Positions 26,182-37,022 of a stretch of DNA of 63,883 bases are shown here, one piece after another. The notes under the pieces are model-generated. The model did not search any database. It was given only the letters and a program-made list of their open reading frames with translations, and was not told where the DNA came from. Numbering within the stretch: position 1 is the stretch's first letter; the number at the start of each line of letters is the position of its first letter. A program made the position numbers and the translations under genes. The stretch is from an uncultured Pseudoclavibacter sp. Lineage in GTDB: Bacteria; Actinomycetota; Actinomycetes; Actinomycetales; Microbacteriaceae. The stretch is from the NCBI GenBank assembly GCA_946221025.1, contig CAMIMS010000006.1:1-63883 (forward strand), given 5' to 3'.

Positions 26182-27894
26182 TCACACCTGCGCGACGAAG
26201 AACTCCACCGTCCCGCCCGAGGGCTGCCACTGATTGCCGCGGGGCACGAACACCTGCCCGCCCTGACCGAGCACGCGAAGACCGGCGGGCGTGCTGCTTC
26301 CCTCGATCGCCACTCCCCCATCCAGCGCTCCGGTGCGCGTCGTGGCGCCACCGACCTGGTGCATGATCACCTCGGTCTCGCCCGAGGCGTCGGCCGCGAG
26401 AAGCGCGAGCGTGGTGCCATCCACCCAGGTGAGGTCAACGGCGCGCGGGTGTTCCACATCGATCACCTTCGGCTGGCCGAGCGCAATCGGTCGCCGAGTC
26501 TGCGGGTCTCGTCCAACCGCTGCGATCACGACCGCCGCGTGGTTCCCGCGTTCGATCGCGATGGCGATGACCGTGCCCGAGCGCGAGAACGCGGCGCTCA
26601 CGATGCGTGTCTGACCCACCTGGGGGATCGCGATTTCGGTGCCGTACCCGTCGAGCGGATTGCTCACCCGCATCGTCGCGGATGTGGGCGTAAGGGTCGC
26701 GACAAACCCGGACGGCCCGATGATCGGCGAGAGGAGATCGGTTCGGGGGTCAAGCGGCACGATCGCGCCCGACTGGTTCTGCACCGCGACGACGCCCTCG
26801 GGAGTGAGAAAGGCCGATACTCCAGCGCGCGTGGCGACGGCACCCGCTCGGGGCTTCAGGCCCGGCAGCACGTAGCTCAGGCCGTTCGTGGCCGGTGCGG
26901 GCGTGAGCGTATCGCCGCTCAGAAAGCCAATCTCACCGTTTCGCACCGCGAGCGGCAGCGTTCCCACCTGCGATTGCGCGATGACCGTGTCGGGGCCGGG
27001 CGCCGACACTTCGATCTTCGCGCTGTTCACGAGCATGTCGACGGTGGCGATGCTGGTGACCTGCTCGAGCGTGCGGTCAAGCTGCAGCTTCATCAGCGAG
27101 AACGTCGAGCCGGTCGCGCCCGAGATCGTCTGGGAGAAGTTCACGGGAGCGGTTCCGGACTCCGGAATGACCGGACCAAGCAGCTTCGTGCCCGGCGGGA
27201 ACATGGTTTTCACACCGGCTTCGGTCAGCCACGAGGACGGGCCCGCGAGCAGGGCCTGCACGAGGCGCGTGGGCGCGGTTGAGCGGGATGGGAACCAGCG
27301 CACCTCGGGCACGAGGAAGCGCTCATCCCCATCCAAAAAGAAGAGCGTGAAGTCGCGAAAGATGTTCTCGAAGTTCTGCTGCAAGAGCACCGTGCCGTGG
27401 GGGGCCTCGGTGATGCGCCACTGATCGCCGACGCGGCCGACCCGATAGTCGCGCTGCATCGTCTTCGAGGGCGCGACCTCGGTGTAGCGGCCGTGCTCGT
27501 CAATGGTCGCCACCACATCGAAGGTTGCGCGCACGGTGTCTTCGCCGATCGCCTCATAGGTGGGCGCGTCGGTGACCACGATGGTGGATGCGGTCGGGTC
27601 CCACGCCGAGCCCGCGTCCTGGCTGAGATATTCGCGTGACACCCGGTAGTTATCCGCTGTTCCGGTGCCGGCATCGACAAAACCGGAGACGAGGTCCACG
27701 GGGCTCATGCCGGGCATCGGGGATGCCGGATAGTAGAGCCGCTCTTCGTTCTCGGCCGAGAGCACTTTTGCACCGGTTTGCACCGGGCCGCTCAGGGGGA
27801 TGCTCGCGCAGGACGAGAGCGCGATCGTGCAGGCTATCGCTCCGACAGCGGCGCGAAGGCGCTTGCCGGGGCGACGGAACAGGTGTCGGGTCAC
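26182..27894 (-). CDS. lpqB: Lipoprotein LpqB, MtrAB-associated
   Basis: A 570-residue lipoprotein with signal peptide and lipobox LSSC near residue 29. A GerMN-like domain (around 190-320) is followed by a beta-propeller-like C-terminal domain. In mycobacteria LpqB interacts with the sensor MtrB and tunes its output in cell envelope growth and division. It overlaps the mtrB stop by 4 bp (GTGA) and starts with GTG, so it is translated with mtrB. Confidence 0.93.
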   Translation of the reverse strand: MTRHLFRRPGKRLRAAVGAIACTIALSSCASIPLSGPVQTGAKVLSAENEERLYYPASPMPGMSPVDLVSGFVDAGTGTADNYRVSREYLSQDAGSAWDPTASTIVVTDAPTYEAIGEDTVRATFDVVATIDEHGRYTEVAPSKTMQRDYRVGRVGDQWRITEAPHGTVLLQQNFENIFRDFTLFFLDGDERFLVPEVRWFPSRSTAPTRLVQALLAGPSSWLTEAGVKTMFPPGTKLLGPVIPESGTAPVNFSQTISGATGSTFSLMKLQLDRTLEQVTSIATVDMLVNSAKIEVSAPGPDTVIAQSQVGTLPLAVRNGEIGFLSGDTLTPAPATNGLSYVLPGLKPRAGAVATRAGVSAFLTPEGVVAVQNQSGAIVPLDPRTDLLSPIIGPSGFVATLTPTSATMRVSNPLDGYGTEIAIPQVGQTRIVSAAFSRSGTVIAIAIERGNHAAVVIAAVGRDPQTRRPIALGQPKVIDVEHPRAVDLTWVDGTTLALLAADASGETEVIMHQVGGATTRTGALDGGVAIEGSSTPAGLRVLGQGGQVFVPRGNQWQPSGGTVEFFVAQV

Positions 27895-29801
27895 CGCCTG
27901 GCCTCCCGACGACTGCGGCGAGTCTCACCGCCGGTTTTCACGAGCGGCTCGATCGCGCCCGCGACGCTCGCACCGGTGGGCTGCTTCGTGTCAACGATGG
28001 CCGCGACCGGGATGGAGCCGGTCACCACGACCGACTCTCCGCCGAGGGTCTCTGCGCCAACCTGGGTCACCTGCTCGGGAAGCGCGATGGGCTGCGTGTC
28101 GACGTTCTCATCGGAGAAGGTCTCCGCGGCCGAATCCTCGACTGGCACAACGTAATCGGTCGCGCCCTTGTCAACCGGCTCGAGCGGCAGCGGTGAGTAC
28201 TCGATCGGCACGCCGACGGTGCGCGGCAGGGTGAGGCGGAAGTTCGTGCCAAGGCCCGGCTCCGACCACACGTCGATCTGCCCGTCGTGCAGTGCCGCGT
28301 CTTCTTTCGCGATCGCAAGGCCGAGCCCGGTGCCTCCCATCGTGCGCTTGCGGGAGGGGTCGGCTCGCCAGAAGCGATCGAATACGCGAACCGACTGCTC
28401 CGGGGTCATGCCGTCTCCGTAATCGCGCACCGAGACCGCGACCGCCGTCTCGTTCGAATCCACTGAGATGACGATGGGTTTGCCGTTGCCGTGCTCGACG
28501 GCGTTGCCGACGAGGTTTCGCACAATGCGGGTCACGCGACGCGCATCGAACTCCGAATCGCCGTATCCGCCCGGGGCGTTCAGTACGAGGCGCGTGCCGT
28601 GATCGAGCGCCACCTGGGTGAGCGATTCGGTGACGTCCTCGGCAACGGTCACGAGGTTGTTCGGGGAGCGAAGCAGTTCCACGGCTCCCGCGTCGTAGCG
28701 GGAGATTTCAAGGAGGTCAGACAGGAGGAGGTCGAATCGCTCGACCTGATCGTGCAGCAGCTCAACCGAACGGCCCGTCGTTGAATCGAACTCGCTGCGG
28801 CGGTCGTACAGCATCGCTCCGGCGAGGCGGATTGTCGTGAGCGGCGTTCGCAGCTCATGCGACACATCCGATACGAATCGCTGCTGCACCAGCGAGAGAG
28901 TGGCAAGGCGATTGATCTGCTCGTGCAGGCTGTCCGCCATCTCATTGAACGAGCGCGCGAGCGTGGCAATGTCGTCTTCACCGGATTCGGGGATGCGCTC
29001 ATCCAGGTGGCCGGCCGCGAGCTTGCGACTCACCTGCGCCGCCGTTCGAATGGGGGCGACCACCGCCTGCATGACGAGCCCGACAATGAGTCCGATCGTC
29101 GCCACCAGCGCGAGCATCGCGAAGAACAGCGTGCGCTGCACGAAATCGAGGGTCGCGTGCGCCTCTTCGAGGCTGTACGCGAAGTACAGCCCGAACTTGC
29201 CGGCATTTGGCACATCGAGCAGCGTGCCGACAATGACGCCGGGAATGCGGGTGCCGTCGGGCTGCTCGAGTTCAACGGGCTGGTAGTGCTGCAGCTGCCC
29301 GCCGGCGAGCACCGACGCGCGAAGTTCGGGGGTGACCAGGGCCGGGTCGAAGCCCTGCGTCGCGACGTCCTGGAGGGATGCGTGCCCGCCCGGGCCGTCA
29401 AAGCTCGTGAACGCAATGCCGAGTGCGGTGGGAGCGGCGGATCGGGCCGAATCCATCGCCTGCTCGCGAAGCGAGGTCAGCGTGATGAGGTCGGCTTCCG
29501 CGCCCGCGCTGAAGGTCTGCTGTGCCTGCACGGCGGCGGATTCACTCTCTTTGAGCACCTGCTTGACGCGGCTGGCATACAGGTCGTTCGCGATCGTGTT
29601 CGAGACGACGAGCCCAACGCACAGCACCGTCACGATCACGAGCGTGATCGAGATCAGGATGGTGCGAAACGGCAGGGATGTGCGCCACAGGTGCTGAAGG
29701 TTCGCGCCAATCCCGTGCGGGGAATCCCACCTTGCCGGCCGCGCGCGCTCATTCGTCTCAGACGATGCCCTCGTGGCGCCCGCGGAGTGTTGCTTCGCCA
29801 C
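27891..29801 (-). CDS. mtrB: Sensor histidine kinase MtrB
   Basis: A 636-residue kinase with transmembrane segments at about 46-70 and 226-249, an extracellular sensor domain between them, a HAMP domain, the phosphorylation motif SHELRTPLTTIR with His315, and an ATPase domain with NLVGNAVEHG, DYGDGM and GGTGLGLAI. A roughly 115-residue acidic C-terminal extension follows the ATPase domain. MtrB phosphorylates MtrA. The GTG start lies 1 bp after the mtrA stop. Confidence 0.95.
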   Translation of the reverse strand: MAKQHSAGATRASSETNERARPARWDSPHGIGANLQHLWRTSLPFRTILISITLVIVTVLCVGLVVSNTIANDLYASRVKQVLKESESAAVQAQQTFSAGAEADLITLTSLREQAMDSARSAAPTALGIAFTSFDGPGGHASLQDVATQGFDPALVTPELRASVLAGGQLQHYQPVELEQPDGTRIPGVIVGTLLDVPNAGKFGLYFAYSLEEAHATLDFVQRTLFFAMLALVATIGLIVGLVMQAVVAPIRTAAQVSRKLAAGHLDERIPESGEDDIATLARSFNEMADSLHEQINRLATLSLVQQRFVSDVSHELRTPLTTIRLAGAMLYDRRSEFDSTTGRSVELLHDQVERFDLLLSDLLEISRYDAGAVELLRSPNNLVTVAEDVTESLTQVALDHGTRLVLNAPGGYGDSEFDARRVTRIVRNLVGNAVEHGNGKPIVISVDSNETAVAVSVRDYGDGMTPEQSVRVFDRFWRADPSRKRTMGGTGLGLAIAKEDAALHDGQIDVWSEPGLGTNFRLTLPRTVGVPIEYSPLPLEPVDKGATDYVVPVEDSAAETFSDENVDTQPIALPEQVTQVGAETLGGESVVVTGSIPVAAIVDTKQPTGASVAGAIEPLVKTGGETRRSRREARR

Positions 29802-29802
29802 C

Positions 29803-30486
29803 TCAGTTCGGGGTTTGTCCGGCCCGATAGCCCACGCCGCGAACGGTCATCACGATCTTCGGGTCATCCGGATCGAGTTCGACTTTCGAGCGAAGCCGCT
29901 GCACGTGAACGTTCACGAGTCGCGTATCCGACTTGTACTGGTAACCCCAGACTTTCTCGAGCAGCTCTTCGCGGCTGAATACGCGCTGCGGCTGCGAGGC
30001 GAGCGTGAGCAGCAGGTCGAACTCGAGCGGTGTGATGTTGATGGCCGTGTCTCCTCGAAGCACCTCGTGACCGGCGACATTGATCGTGAGGTCGCCCACG
30101 CGAATCGTGTCTTGGGTTTCGGGCTTCGAAGAACGCAGTCGCGTGCGGATGCGAGCGACGAGTTCTTTCGGATTGAAGGGCTTGACGATGTAATCGTCTG
30201 CGCCCGCTTCGAGGCCTTTCACGACATCGGTGGTGTCGGTTTTTGCCGTGAGCATGATGATCGGTGTTCCGCTTTCAGCTCGAAGCAAATGGCAAATCTG
30301 AATGCCGTCAAGACCGGGAAGCATCACGTCGAGCAAGACCAGGTCGGGGTCGACCCGGCGGAACTCGCCGAGGGCCGCCGCACCGTCGGTCACGAACTCA
30401 ACATTGAATCCCTCTGCCGACAGAACGATGCCGATCATTTCGGACAGAGCAGTGTCGTCATCGACAACAAGAATGGTTTCTGCCAC
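29803..30486 (-). CDS. mtrA: Response regulator MtrA
   Basis: A 227-residue OmpR-family regulator. The receiver domain has acidic residues D10/D11, phosphoacceptor D53 in LVLLDVMLPG, T80-range switch MLTAKTD and Lys in VKPFNPKELVAR. The C-terminal winged helix ends VRGVGYRAGQTPN. MtrA controls cell wall and division genes in actinobacteria. The GTG at 30486 follows GAAAGGGGG. It heads the mtrA-mtrB-lpqB unit and is divergent from the next gene by 114 bp. Confidence 0.96.
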   Translation of the reverse strand: MAETILVVDDDTALSEMIGIVLSAEGFNVEFVTDGAAALGEFRRVDPDLVLLDVMLPGLDGIQICHLLRAESGTPIIMLTAKTDTTDVVKGLEAGADDYIVKPFNPKELVARIRTRLRSSKPETQDTIRVGDLTINVAGHEVLRGDTAINITPLEFDLLLTLASQPQRVFSREELLEKVWGYQYKSDTRLVNVHVQRLRSKVELDPDDPKIVMTVRGVGYRAGQTPN

Positions 30487-30600
30487 AGCGCCCCCTTTCG
30501 CGCACTCGCTCTACCCTACTGGGCCTGAGAGCACTCTTCGGTTTGTCGCACGCCTGTGCCAGCATGGAGCCCCGCACGACGAATTCTCGGAGGGGACCAC

Positions 30601-31986
30601 ATGAGCGACTCGACGCCACATTCGTATGGGGGCGGCTACGGCCAGGTCGCACCGTACAGTTCCGCGAACTCGGCGGATACGTCGTGGCAGCACAGCTCCG
30701 CGCCAGGCCCCTACTCCGGCAGCCAGGCCCCGAGTGCTTCGCCCGGCTGGACCCCGGCCCCGAAGCCCGGACTCATCCCGCTTCGTCCACTCACGTTCGG
30801 CGAGTTGTTCTCCGCAACGTTCCGGCTGCTGCGCACCAACTCCGGCACGACCATCGGCACGGCGCTCATCGTCATGGGGCTTATGACCGTCTTCCTGCTG
30901 GTCGGACCGGGCATCGTGATGGTCACGCAGGTCGGTCGCGTGCAAAACGCGAACCCCGATTTCGTCGAGGAAATCGGGGCAGGAGCCCTCACGGCGCTCA
31001 TCGTCTCGCTCGTTCTCGCGTCGCTCGTGAGCTTTGTCGGAAGCGCGCTCATGCAGGGCGTGCTCGCGCTTTCGGTCGTGCGCGGCGCGCTCGGAGAGAA
31101 GGCGCCATTTCGAGAAACCTGGAAGCTCGCGTTCAAGCGCGTCTGGCCGCTGGTGCTGCTGTCGCTGCTCATCGGGGTTGTCGCGAGCATTGTCATCTTG
31201 CTCACGGTCGGCATTGTGGCCGCGCCGTCACTGCTCAGTAACGGAGAATCCGCGGGCGTCGCGATCACGACCATTCTCGCGATCATCGCCTACATCGCCT
31301 TTTTCGTCGTGATGATTTGGCTGTCGGTGAAACTCGCGCTCGCGCCCAGCGCCATCGTGCTCGAGGGCAAAGGCCCGATCGCCGGCATCCGTCGCAGTTT
31401 CCAACTCACGAAGAACAACTTTTGGCGCACCCTCGGCGTGCAATTTCTCGTACAGCTGGTCGCGCAATTCGCGTTGAACGCCGTCGTCCTCGTCGTGCAG
31501 TTCATCGTGATGATCGGGTTCTCGCTGCTGTTCCCGCTCGGCGTGAACTCCGACCAGAGCGGGTTCGCGACGGCAATGGGGATTCTCATGATCATTCTGA
31601 TTTCGATCGTGACCACGCTCGCATCCGCCATCCTCCTCGTGCTGACCGCCGGAGCCGCATCGCTCATCTATCTCGATTTGCGCATGCGCAAGGAGGGCCT
31701 TGGCGTTCGACTCACCAAGGAGGTCGAAGACCGCGCCGCGGGCAAGCCCCGTACGCCCGATGCCGAACTGTTCCGCGACTCGATCAGCGACGCTGAGCGC
31801 CAGGCCGCCCAGGCAGCGAACGTCAACCAGTACGCGGCCGTCCCGTCAGCATCCGTCGGCGCGTACGGAGCGCCGGGAACCCCCGCACCGGCAGCGCATT
31901 GGCAGGGCGCCCAGCCCGGTGGCATGCCGCAGGGTCAATACGGCGGCACCAACGCCGGATGGGGCGTTCCCCCGCGGGAGCAATAG
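30601..31986 (+). CDS. Membrane protein with GPDPase-membrane-like domain
   Basis: A 461-residue protein from an ATG at 30601 after GGAGGGG. The N-terminal 60 residues are Gly/Ser/Pro/Tyr-rich and likely disordered. Six or more transmembrane segments follow (about 80-380), with PLTFGELFSATFRLLRTNSGTTIGTALIV and ALAPSAIVLEGKGPIAGIRRSFQLTKNNFWRTLG, which resembles the DUF975/glycerophosphoryl diester phosphodiesterase membrane domain. The C-terminus is again Gly/Pro/Gln-rich. It is first in the DUF4129-DUF4350-MoxR-DUF58 operon. Confidence 0.75.
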   Translation: MSDSTPHSYGGGYGQVAPYSSANSADTSWQHSSAPGPYSGSQAPSASPGWTPAPKPGLIPLRPLTFGELFSATFRLLRTNSGTTIGTALIVMGLMTVFLLVGPGIVMVTQVGRVQNANPDFVEEIGAGALTALIVSLVLASLVSFVGSALMQGVLALSVVRGALGEKAPFRETWKLAFKRVWPLVLLSLLIGVVASIVILLTVGIVAAPSLLSNGESAGVAITTILAIIAYIAFFVVMIWLSVKLALAPSAIVLEGKGPIAGIRRSFQLTKNNFWRTLGVQFLVQLVAQFALNAVVLVVQFIVMIGFSLLFPLGVNSDQSGFATAMGILMIILISIVTTLASAILLVLTAGAASLIYLDLRMRKEGLGVRLTKEVEDRAAGKPRTPDAELFRDSISDAERQAAQAANVNQYAAVPSASVGAYGAPGTPAPAAHWQGAQPGGMPQGQYGGTNAGWGVPPREQ

Positions 31987-31988
31987 CG

Positions 31989-32684
31989 ATGTCGAATACG
32001 CCCGCGCCGTTCGAAACGCCTCCGCTGGATCCCGATTCGGATCAGGCGCGCGAATGGGTGCTGCAAGAGATGACGAACCCCGCTTATCGGCAGTCGGAGC
32101 CGACCTGGTGGGACATCATCTCCATGAAGTTTCTCGAGTGGGTGCAGAACACCTTCCGAGCCGTCGTGGACGGCGCTCCCGACAGCACGGGTGACCTGCT
32201 CCTGCTCATCCTCGGCCTTGCCGCGGCGGCCCTGATCATCTGGGCCATCATCGCCGCCTCAAGGCGCACCCGCGTCGGCGCGAAATCGAACCTTCCCGCC
32301 GCCGGTGTCGTGTTCGATAACGATGAGCGTTCGGTGCGCGAACTTCGCGAAGCGGCCAGTCGCGCAGCCGAAGCGGGCAACTTCACGCTCGCGGTCGAAG
32401 AGCAGTTCCGGGCGCTCGCGAGGATGCTGTTCGACCGCACGCTCATCGCGCTGCGCCCCGGTTCAACAGCTCAAGACGTTGCTCGGCGCGCGGCGGTGCC
32501 CTTCCCGGGTCACGATGAGCGCCTGCGCAGCGCCGCGATCTCCTTCGACCGCGCCCGCTACCTCGATCAAGAATCCAACCGGGCTGAATGGCAGGCCCTT
32601 CGCGACCTCGACGCCGAGCTCGAACGAGCCCGGCCACAGGCGAGCGTGTCGATCAAGGAACTCGAAGAGGCGGGTGCCGCGTGA
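31989..32684 (+). CDS. DUF4129 domain protein
   Basis: A 231-residue protein with a cytoplasmic N-terminus ending in WWDIISMKFLEWVQ, one transmembrane segment (about 70-92) and the cytoplasmic DUF4129 domain (about 108-231) with SVRELREAASRAAEAGNFTLAVEEQFRALARML. DUF4129 is often the tail of transglutaminase-like proteins, but that domain is absent here. It starts 2 bp after the previous stop and overlaps the next gene by 4 bp, so it is part of a tight operon. Confidence 0.85.
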   Translation: MSNTPAPFETPPLDPDSDQAREWVLQEMTNPAYRQSEPTWWDIISMKFLEWVQNTFRAVVDGAPDSTGDLLLLILGLAAAALIIWAIIAASRRTRVGAKSNLPAAGVVFDNDERSVRELREAASRAAEAGNFTLAVEEQFRALARMLFDRTLIALRPGSTAQDVARRAAVPFPGHDERLRSAAISFDRARYLDQESNRAEWQALRDLDAELERARPQASVSIKELEEAGAA

Positions 32685-34049
32685 GCCCGCGAGCAGCGTC
32701 CGGCGCGACCGTCGTCCGCGCGGATGCGAACGGTGCCCCGGCTGAGACCGCGAACCGGGACGGGTCGGCGAGCCAGGTGTCCGACGCTGACGCCTCGAAG
32801 AGTCTCACGCCGACGCTCCGAGAACGGCTACGCAGTCGCAAAGTCTGGCTCTGGGTGATTCCGCTCCTGTTGCTCATCGGCATCGGGACGCCGCTACTGA
32901 ACGGAGTGCTCAAGCAGCAGAGCGACGTCACGCTCGATCCGGAGTCGTACACGCCGACCGGCGCAGCCGCCGTGGTCAATACGCTGCAGTCGCACGGGGT
33001 CACCGTGCACATCGCGCGAAACACCGAACAGATCGAACAGGCGGTGGCCCAATCCGACCCGGCCAACACAACGCTCGTGGTCGGCTATATGGCTCAGCAC
33101 ATGACCACCGAGCGAAGCGAATGGCTCCTCGAGCAGAAGTTTCCGCGCATCGTCGCGCTGTCGCGTCTCAACTCGTTCGACCCGGACGGCCTCATCGAGC
33201 GCACCGGCTACACCACGCCCCCGGACGACGGAACAAACCACACCCTCGACGCCAGCGGACGCTGCGATGAGACGATGGCCGATCGGGCACCGGCGATCAC
33301 GTGGGTGTCTTCGCCGACGGTTCGACTCGCACCGGATGCTCGTGGATGGGAGTGCTACGGCGAGCCCTCTGGCCACGGCCTGGCCGTGGCCGAGCTCGAC
33401 GGCGGAACCGAACTCGCGTTTCTGGCCGCATCCGAAACGATTCAAAACCGCCTGCTCCCCCTCGACGGGAACGCCGCCATGGCGATGAACCTGTTCGGTT
33501 CAGAGCCCACCCTCATTTGGTTCGTGCCCGAGTACGAACCGACGCCCGGCGAGACCGATCCGTCAATGTTCATCCCGCCCTGGCTCACCCCCGCGGTGCT
33601 GCTGGTGATGGCGGGCATCATCGCGGCAGGGTTCGCGAGCGGTCGACGCTTCGGCCCGCTCGTCTCCGAGCGCCTCCCGGTGGTCGTGCCGATGAGCGAA
33701 ACGCTCGAGGGGCGCGCGCGCCTGTACGCCAAGTCGGATTCGCGGCTCCGCGCCATCGATAACCTGCGCGTGGGCACGCTCTCTCGGTGTGCCGCAACGC
33801 TCGGGATGAACCGCCGCACACCCGCGCACGAGATCGCGGATGCGGTCGCGCGCGCGATCGGCATGAACCCTGCCCGCGTGCGCCACCTGCTGGTTGATTC
33901 TGCGCCACAATCAGACGCCGACCTCGTGTCGATGTCAGATGAACTTCTGCAGATCGAGCGTCAGCTCACCGGCACCCTGCCCACCGGAAGGTCGGCACCG
34001 GCCGACGCCTCAACCCCGTCCACGACCGCCACCCAGACTGGAGCACGAC

Positions 34050-34060
<11 letters not shown>
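32681..34060 (+). CDS. DUF4350 domain membrane protein
   Basis: A 459-residue protein from a GTG at 32681 overlapping the previous stop (GTGA). A disordered N-terminus is followed by a transmembrane segment (about 49-67), an extracellular DUF4350 domain (about 75-310) with AAVVNTLQSHGVTVHIARNTEQIEQAV and a second transmembrane segment (about 308-330), then a cytoplasmic tail. The domain resembles class I glutamine amidotransferase-like folds, but no catalytic Cys is evident. It overlaps moxR by 11 bp. Confidence 0.8.
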
Positions 34061-35003
<943 letters not shown>

Positions 35004-35015
35004 TCGAGCGCCACC

Positions 35016-36323
35016 GTGGTCGTCACCTGGCGCTTCGTCGCGCTCATGCTCGTGGGGCTCGTGCCCCTCATCCTGTTCGGCTCCGACCCGCAAGGGGTTT
35101 TCGTGCTGCTCGCGGGATGGATCGCGTTCGCAATCGCGGTGGCCGTGATCGATATGTTGATCGCCGCCTCGCCGCGGAAGGTGAAGGTTGAGCGGGGCTT
35201 GTCGCAGCGCGTGCGACTCGGGCAAACCGCATCCACCACGCTGTACCTCACGAACGTCGGGAAGCGCACGATTCACGGTCGCGTGCGCGATGCGTGGGAG
35301 CCCTCGGCCGGGGCGCCCCGAATGCGCCTTCCCCTGACCATTCCCGGTGGGGAGCGGCGAGTCTTGCGCGTTGAACTCTCTCCGACCCGCCGAGGCACCC
35401 GCCGCGCTCAGTTCGTGACGGTCCGCTCCTACGGGCCGCTGCGCATTGCTGCCCGTCAGGCGAGCCTCGACGCTCCGGGCGAGGTGCGCGTGCTGCCGCC
35501 GTTCAACTCGAGGCGCCACCTCCCCTCGCGACTCGCGCGCCTGCGGGAGCTCGAAGGGCAAACGAGCCTCATGGTTCGCGGGCAGGGAACCGAGTTCGAT
35601 TCGCTTCGCGACTACGTTCGCGGTGACGATGTGCGCTCACTCGACTGGCGCGCAACCGCGCGACGACAGAGTTTGGTGGTTCGCACTTGGCGGCCCGAAC
35701 GCGACCGCAAGGTCGTCATCATCATCGATACCGGACGCTCGGCTGCGGTGCGCGTCGATGATGAGACGCGCCTGGACACCGCCATCGAGTCGTCACTGCT
35801 CATGGCCGCGCTTGCATCGCGTGCGGGCGACCACGTCACCGTGGTTGCGCTTGACCGCCTCGTGCGTGCGCGCGTGCACAACGCATCCGCCGCCGAGATC
35901 CTCCCCCGCATTACCGAGGCGATGGCAGACGTGGAGCCCCAACTGATCGAACCGGATTGGGCCGCGGTGCCGGGCATCGTGCGCGATGTGACCACGCAGC
36001 GCTCGCTCGTCGTGCTGCTGACAACCGTTGATTCTCCGGGCCAGGCGGATGCGCTCTTCGAGACGGTCACGCAACTCGCGCAGCGCCACGTGGTCGTCAT
36101 CGGCAATGTGTCGAATCCCGACGTTGCGCGGCTCGCAACCGACCGCTCAGATCGGGAGGCGGTCTACCGCGCCGCGGCCGCCGAGCGGATGCTCATCGAG
36201 CAGGATCGCGTTTCGCTCGCACTTACGCAGCTCGGTGCGGATGTGGTGACCGCGGCACCGAAGGATCTGCCGCCGAAGGTCGCCGACCGATACCTCGCCC
36301 TGAAGAAGGCCGGTCGGCTGTAA
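35016..36323 (+). CDS. DUF58 domain protein (MoxR partner)
   Basis: A 435-residue protein starting with GTG. Two transmembrane segments lie at about 7-45; a beta-rich segment and the DUF58 signature RDYVRGDDVRSLDWRATARR follow, and a vWA-like domain starts at VVIIIDTGRSAAV with the D-x-G-x-S type metal site. DUF58 proteins are the substrate-side partner of MoxR. The gene begins 12 bp after moxR and ends the operon. Confidence 0.92.
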   Translation: MVVTWRFVALMLVGLVPLILFGSDPQGVFVLLAGWIAFAIAVAVIDMLIAASPRKVKVERGLSQRVRLGQTASTTLYLTNVGKRTIHGRVRDAWEPSAGAPRMRLPLTIPGGERRVLRVELSPTRRGTRRAQFVTVRSYGPLRIAARQASLDAPGEVRVLPPFNSRRHLPSRLARLRELEGQTSLMVRGQGTEFDSLRDYVRGDDVRSLDWRATARRQSLVVRTWRPERDRKVVIIIDTGRSAAVRVDDETRLDTAIESSLLMAALASRAGDHVTVVALDRLVRARVHNASAAEILPRITEAMADVEPQLIEPDWAAVPGIVRDVTTQRSLVVLLTTVDSPGQADALFETVTQLAQRHVVVIGNVSNPDVARLATDRSDREAVYRAAAAERMLIEQDRVSLALTQLGADVVTAAPKDLPPKVADRYLALKKAGRL

Positions 36324-36376
36324 CGCTGCTTTAGCGGCACTTGGCACGAGCGACGGGCGCGACGTACGTTCGCCTC

Positions 36377-36928
36377 TTACCTGGCGACCAGCGCCGACGC
36401 TGCTCGCTTTGCCTCGAGCGCGGCATCTGCTTTGCCTTCAATCCCGGCTGTCACCATCGCGCCCTCAACCAGGATGAACACTGCGAGCGCGTCACGGTCT
36501 GTCCCTCCGGCGTCTTGAACGAGCGCAGTAACGTAGGTCTTGAGGCGTGATTTATGTCTGCGGACCGCTTCGGCCACATCGCTGGAGGTTCCTCCGAGCT
36601 CGCCGAACGCATTGATCCACGCACAGCCCCGGTAGCCGTCCTCCGCAAGCCATTCAAAGAGCCAGTCGAAGAGTGCGTCGATGCGCGCCTGTGCGTCTCG
36701 TTGACCTTGGACATAGCGTTCAAGAGCGGCGAACCATCGTTCGTCTCGACGATCGAGCATCGCCACGGCGATCTTCTCTTTGCCGTCGAAGAGTGAATAA
36801 ATGCGTTTGAGCGGGAGTCCCGATGCTTCCCGCAGCGCGTCCATGCCCACTGCTTGGAATCCGCGTTCATAGAAGAGTCGCTCAGCGGCATCCAGAACCG
36901 CGCACTCGTCGGAGCCGGTCGACATCAT
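36377..36928 (-). CDS. TetR-family repressor
   Basis: A 183-residue regulator. The N-terminal helix-turn-helix is AAERLFYERGFQAVGMDALREASGLPLKRIYSLFDGKEKI. The ligand domain contains DGYRGCAWINAFGEL with Cys102, the place and context of the electrophile-sensing cysteine of NemR-like repressors. Two tandem ATGs (36928, 36925) follow GAAAGGGG. It is divergent from the HPP gene, with two perfect palindromes between them, so it most likely represses both. G+C by eye is below that of flanking genes. Confidence 0.9.
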   Translation of the reverse strand: MMSTGSDECAVLDAAERLFYERGFQAVGMDALREASGLPLKRIYSLFDGKEKIAVAMLDRRDERWFAALERYVQGQRDAQARIDALFDWLFEWLAEDGYRGCAWINAFGELGGTSSDVAEAVRRHKSRLKTYVTALVQDAGGTDRDALAVFILVEGAMVTAGIEGKADAALEAKRAASALVAR

Positions 36929-36951
36929 GACCCCTTTCGGAGAGTTGCCGG

Positions 36952-36967
36952 GAGAACGATCGTTCTC
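36952..36967. promoter_or_regulatory. TetR operator 1, perfect 16-bp palindrome
   Basis: GAGAACGATCGTTCTC, 24 bp before the tetR start codon. It is identical to operator 2; their centres are 37 bp apart. Symmetry, position between divergent genes and the adjacent tetR gene support operator function. Confidence 0.85.
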
Positions 36968-36988
36968 TATCGTATCGATCGATGCATA

Positions 36989-37004
36989 GAGAACGATCGT
37001 TCTC
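36989..37004. promoter_or_regulatory. TetR operator 2, perfect 16-bp palindrome
   Basis: GAGAACGATCGTTCTC, 18 bp before the start codon of the HPP gene. The sequence between the operators holds TTCTCT-N17-ATAGAG in both directions, possible weak -35/-10 pairs that each operator would cover. Confidence 0.85.
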
Positions 37005-37022
37005 ACCGAACGGAGGCCATTA

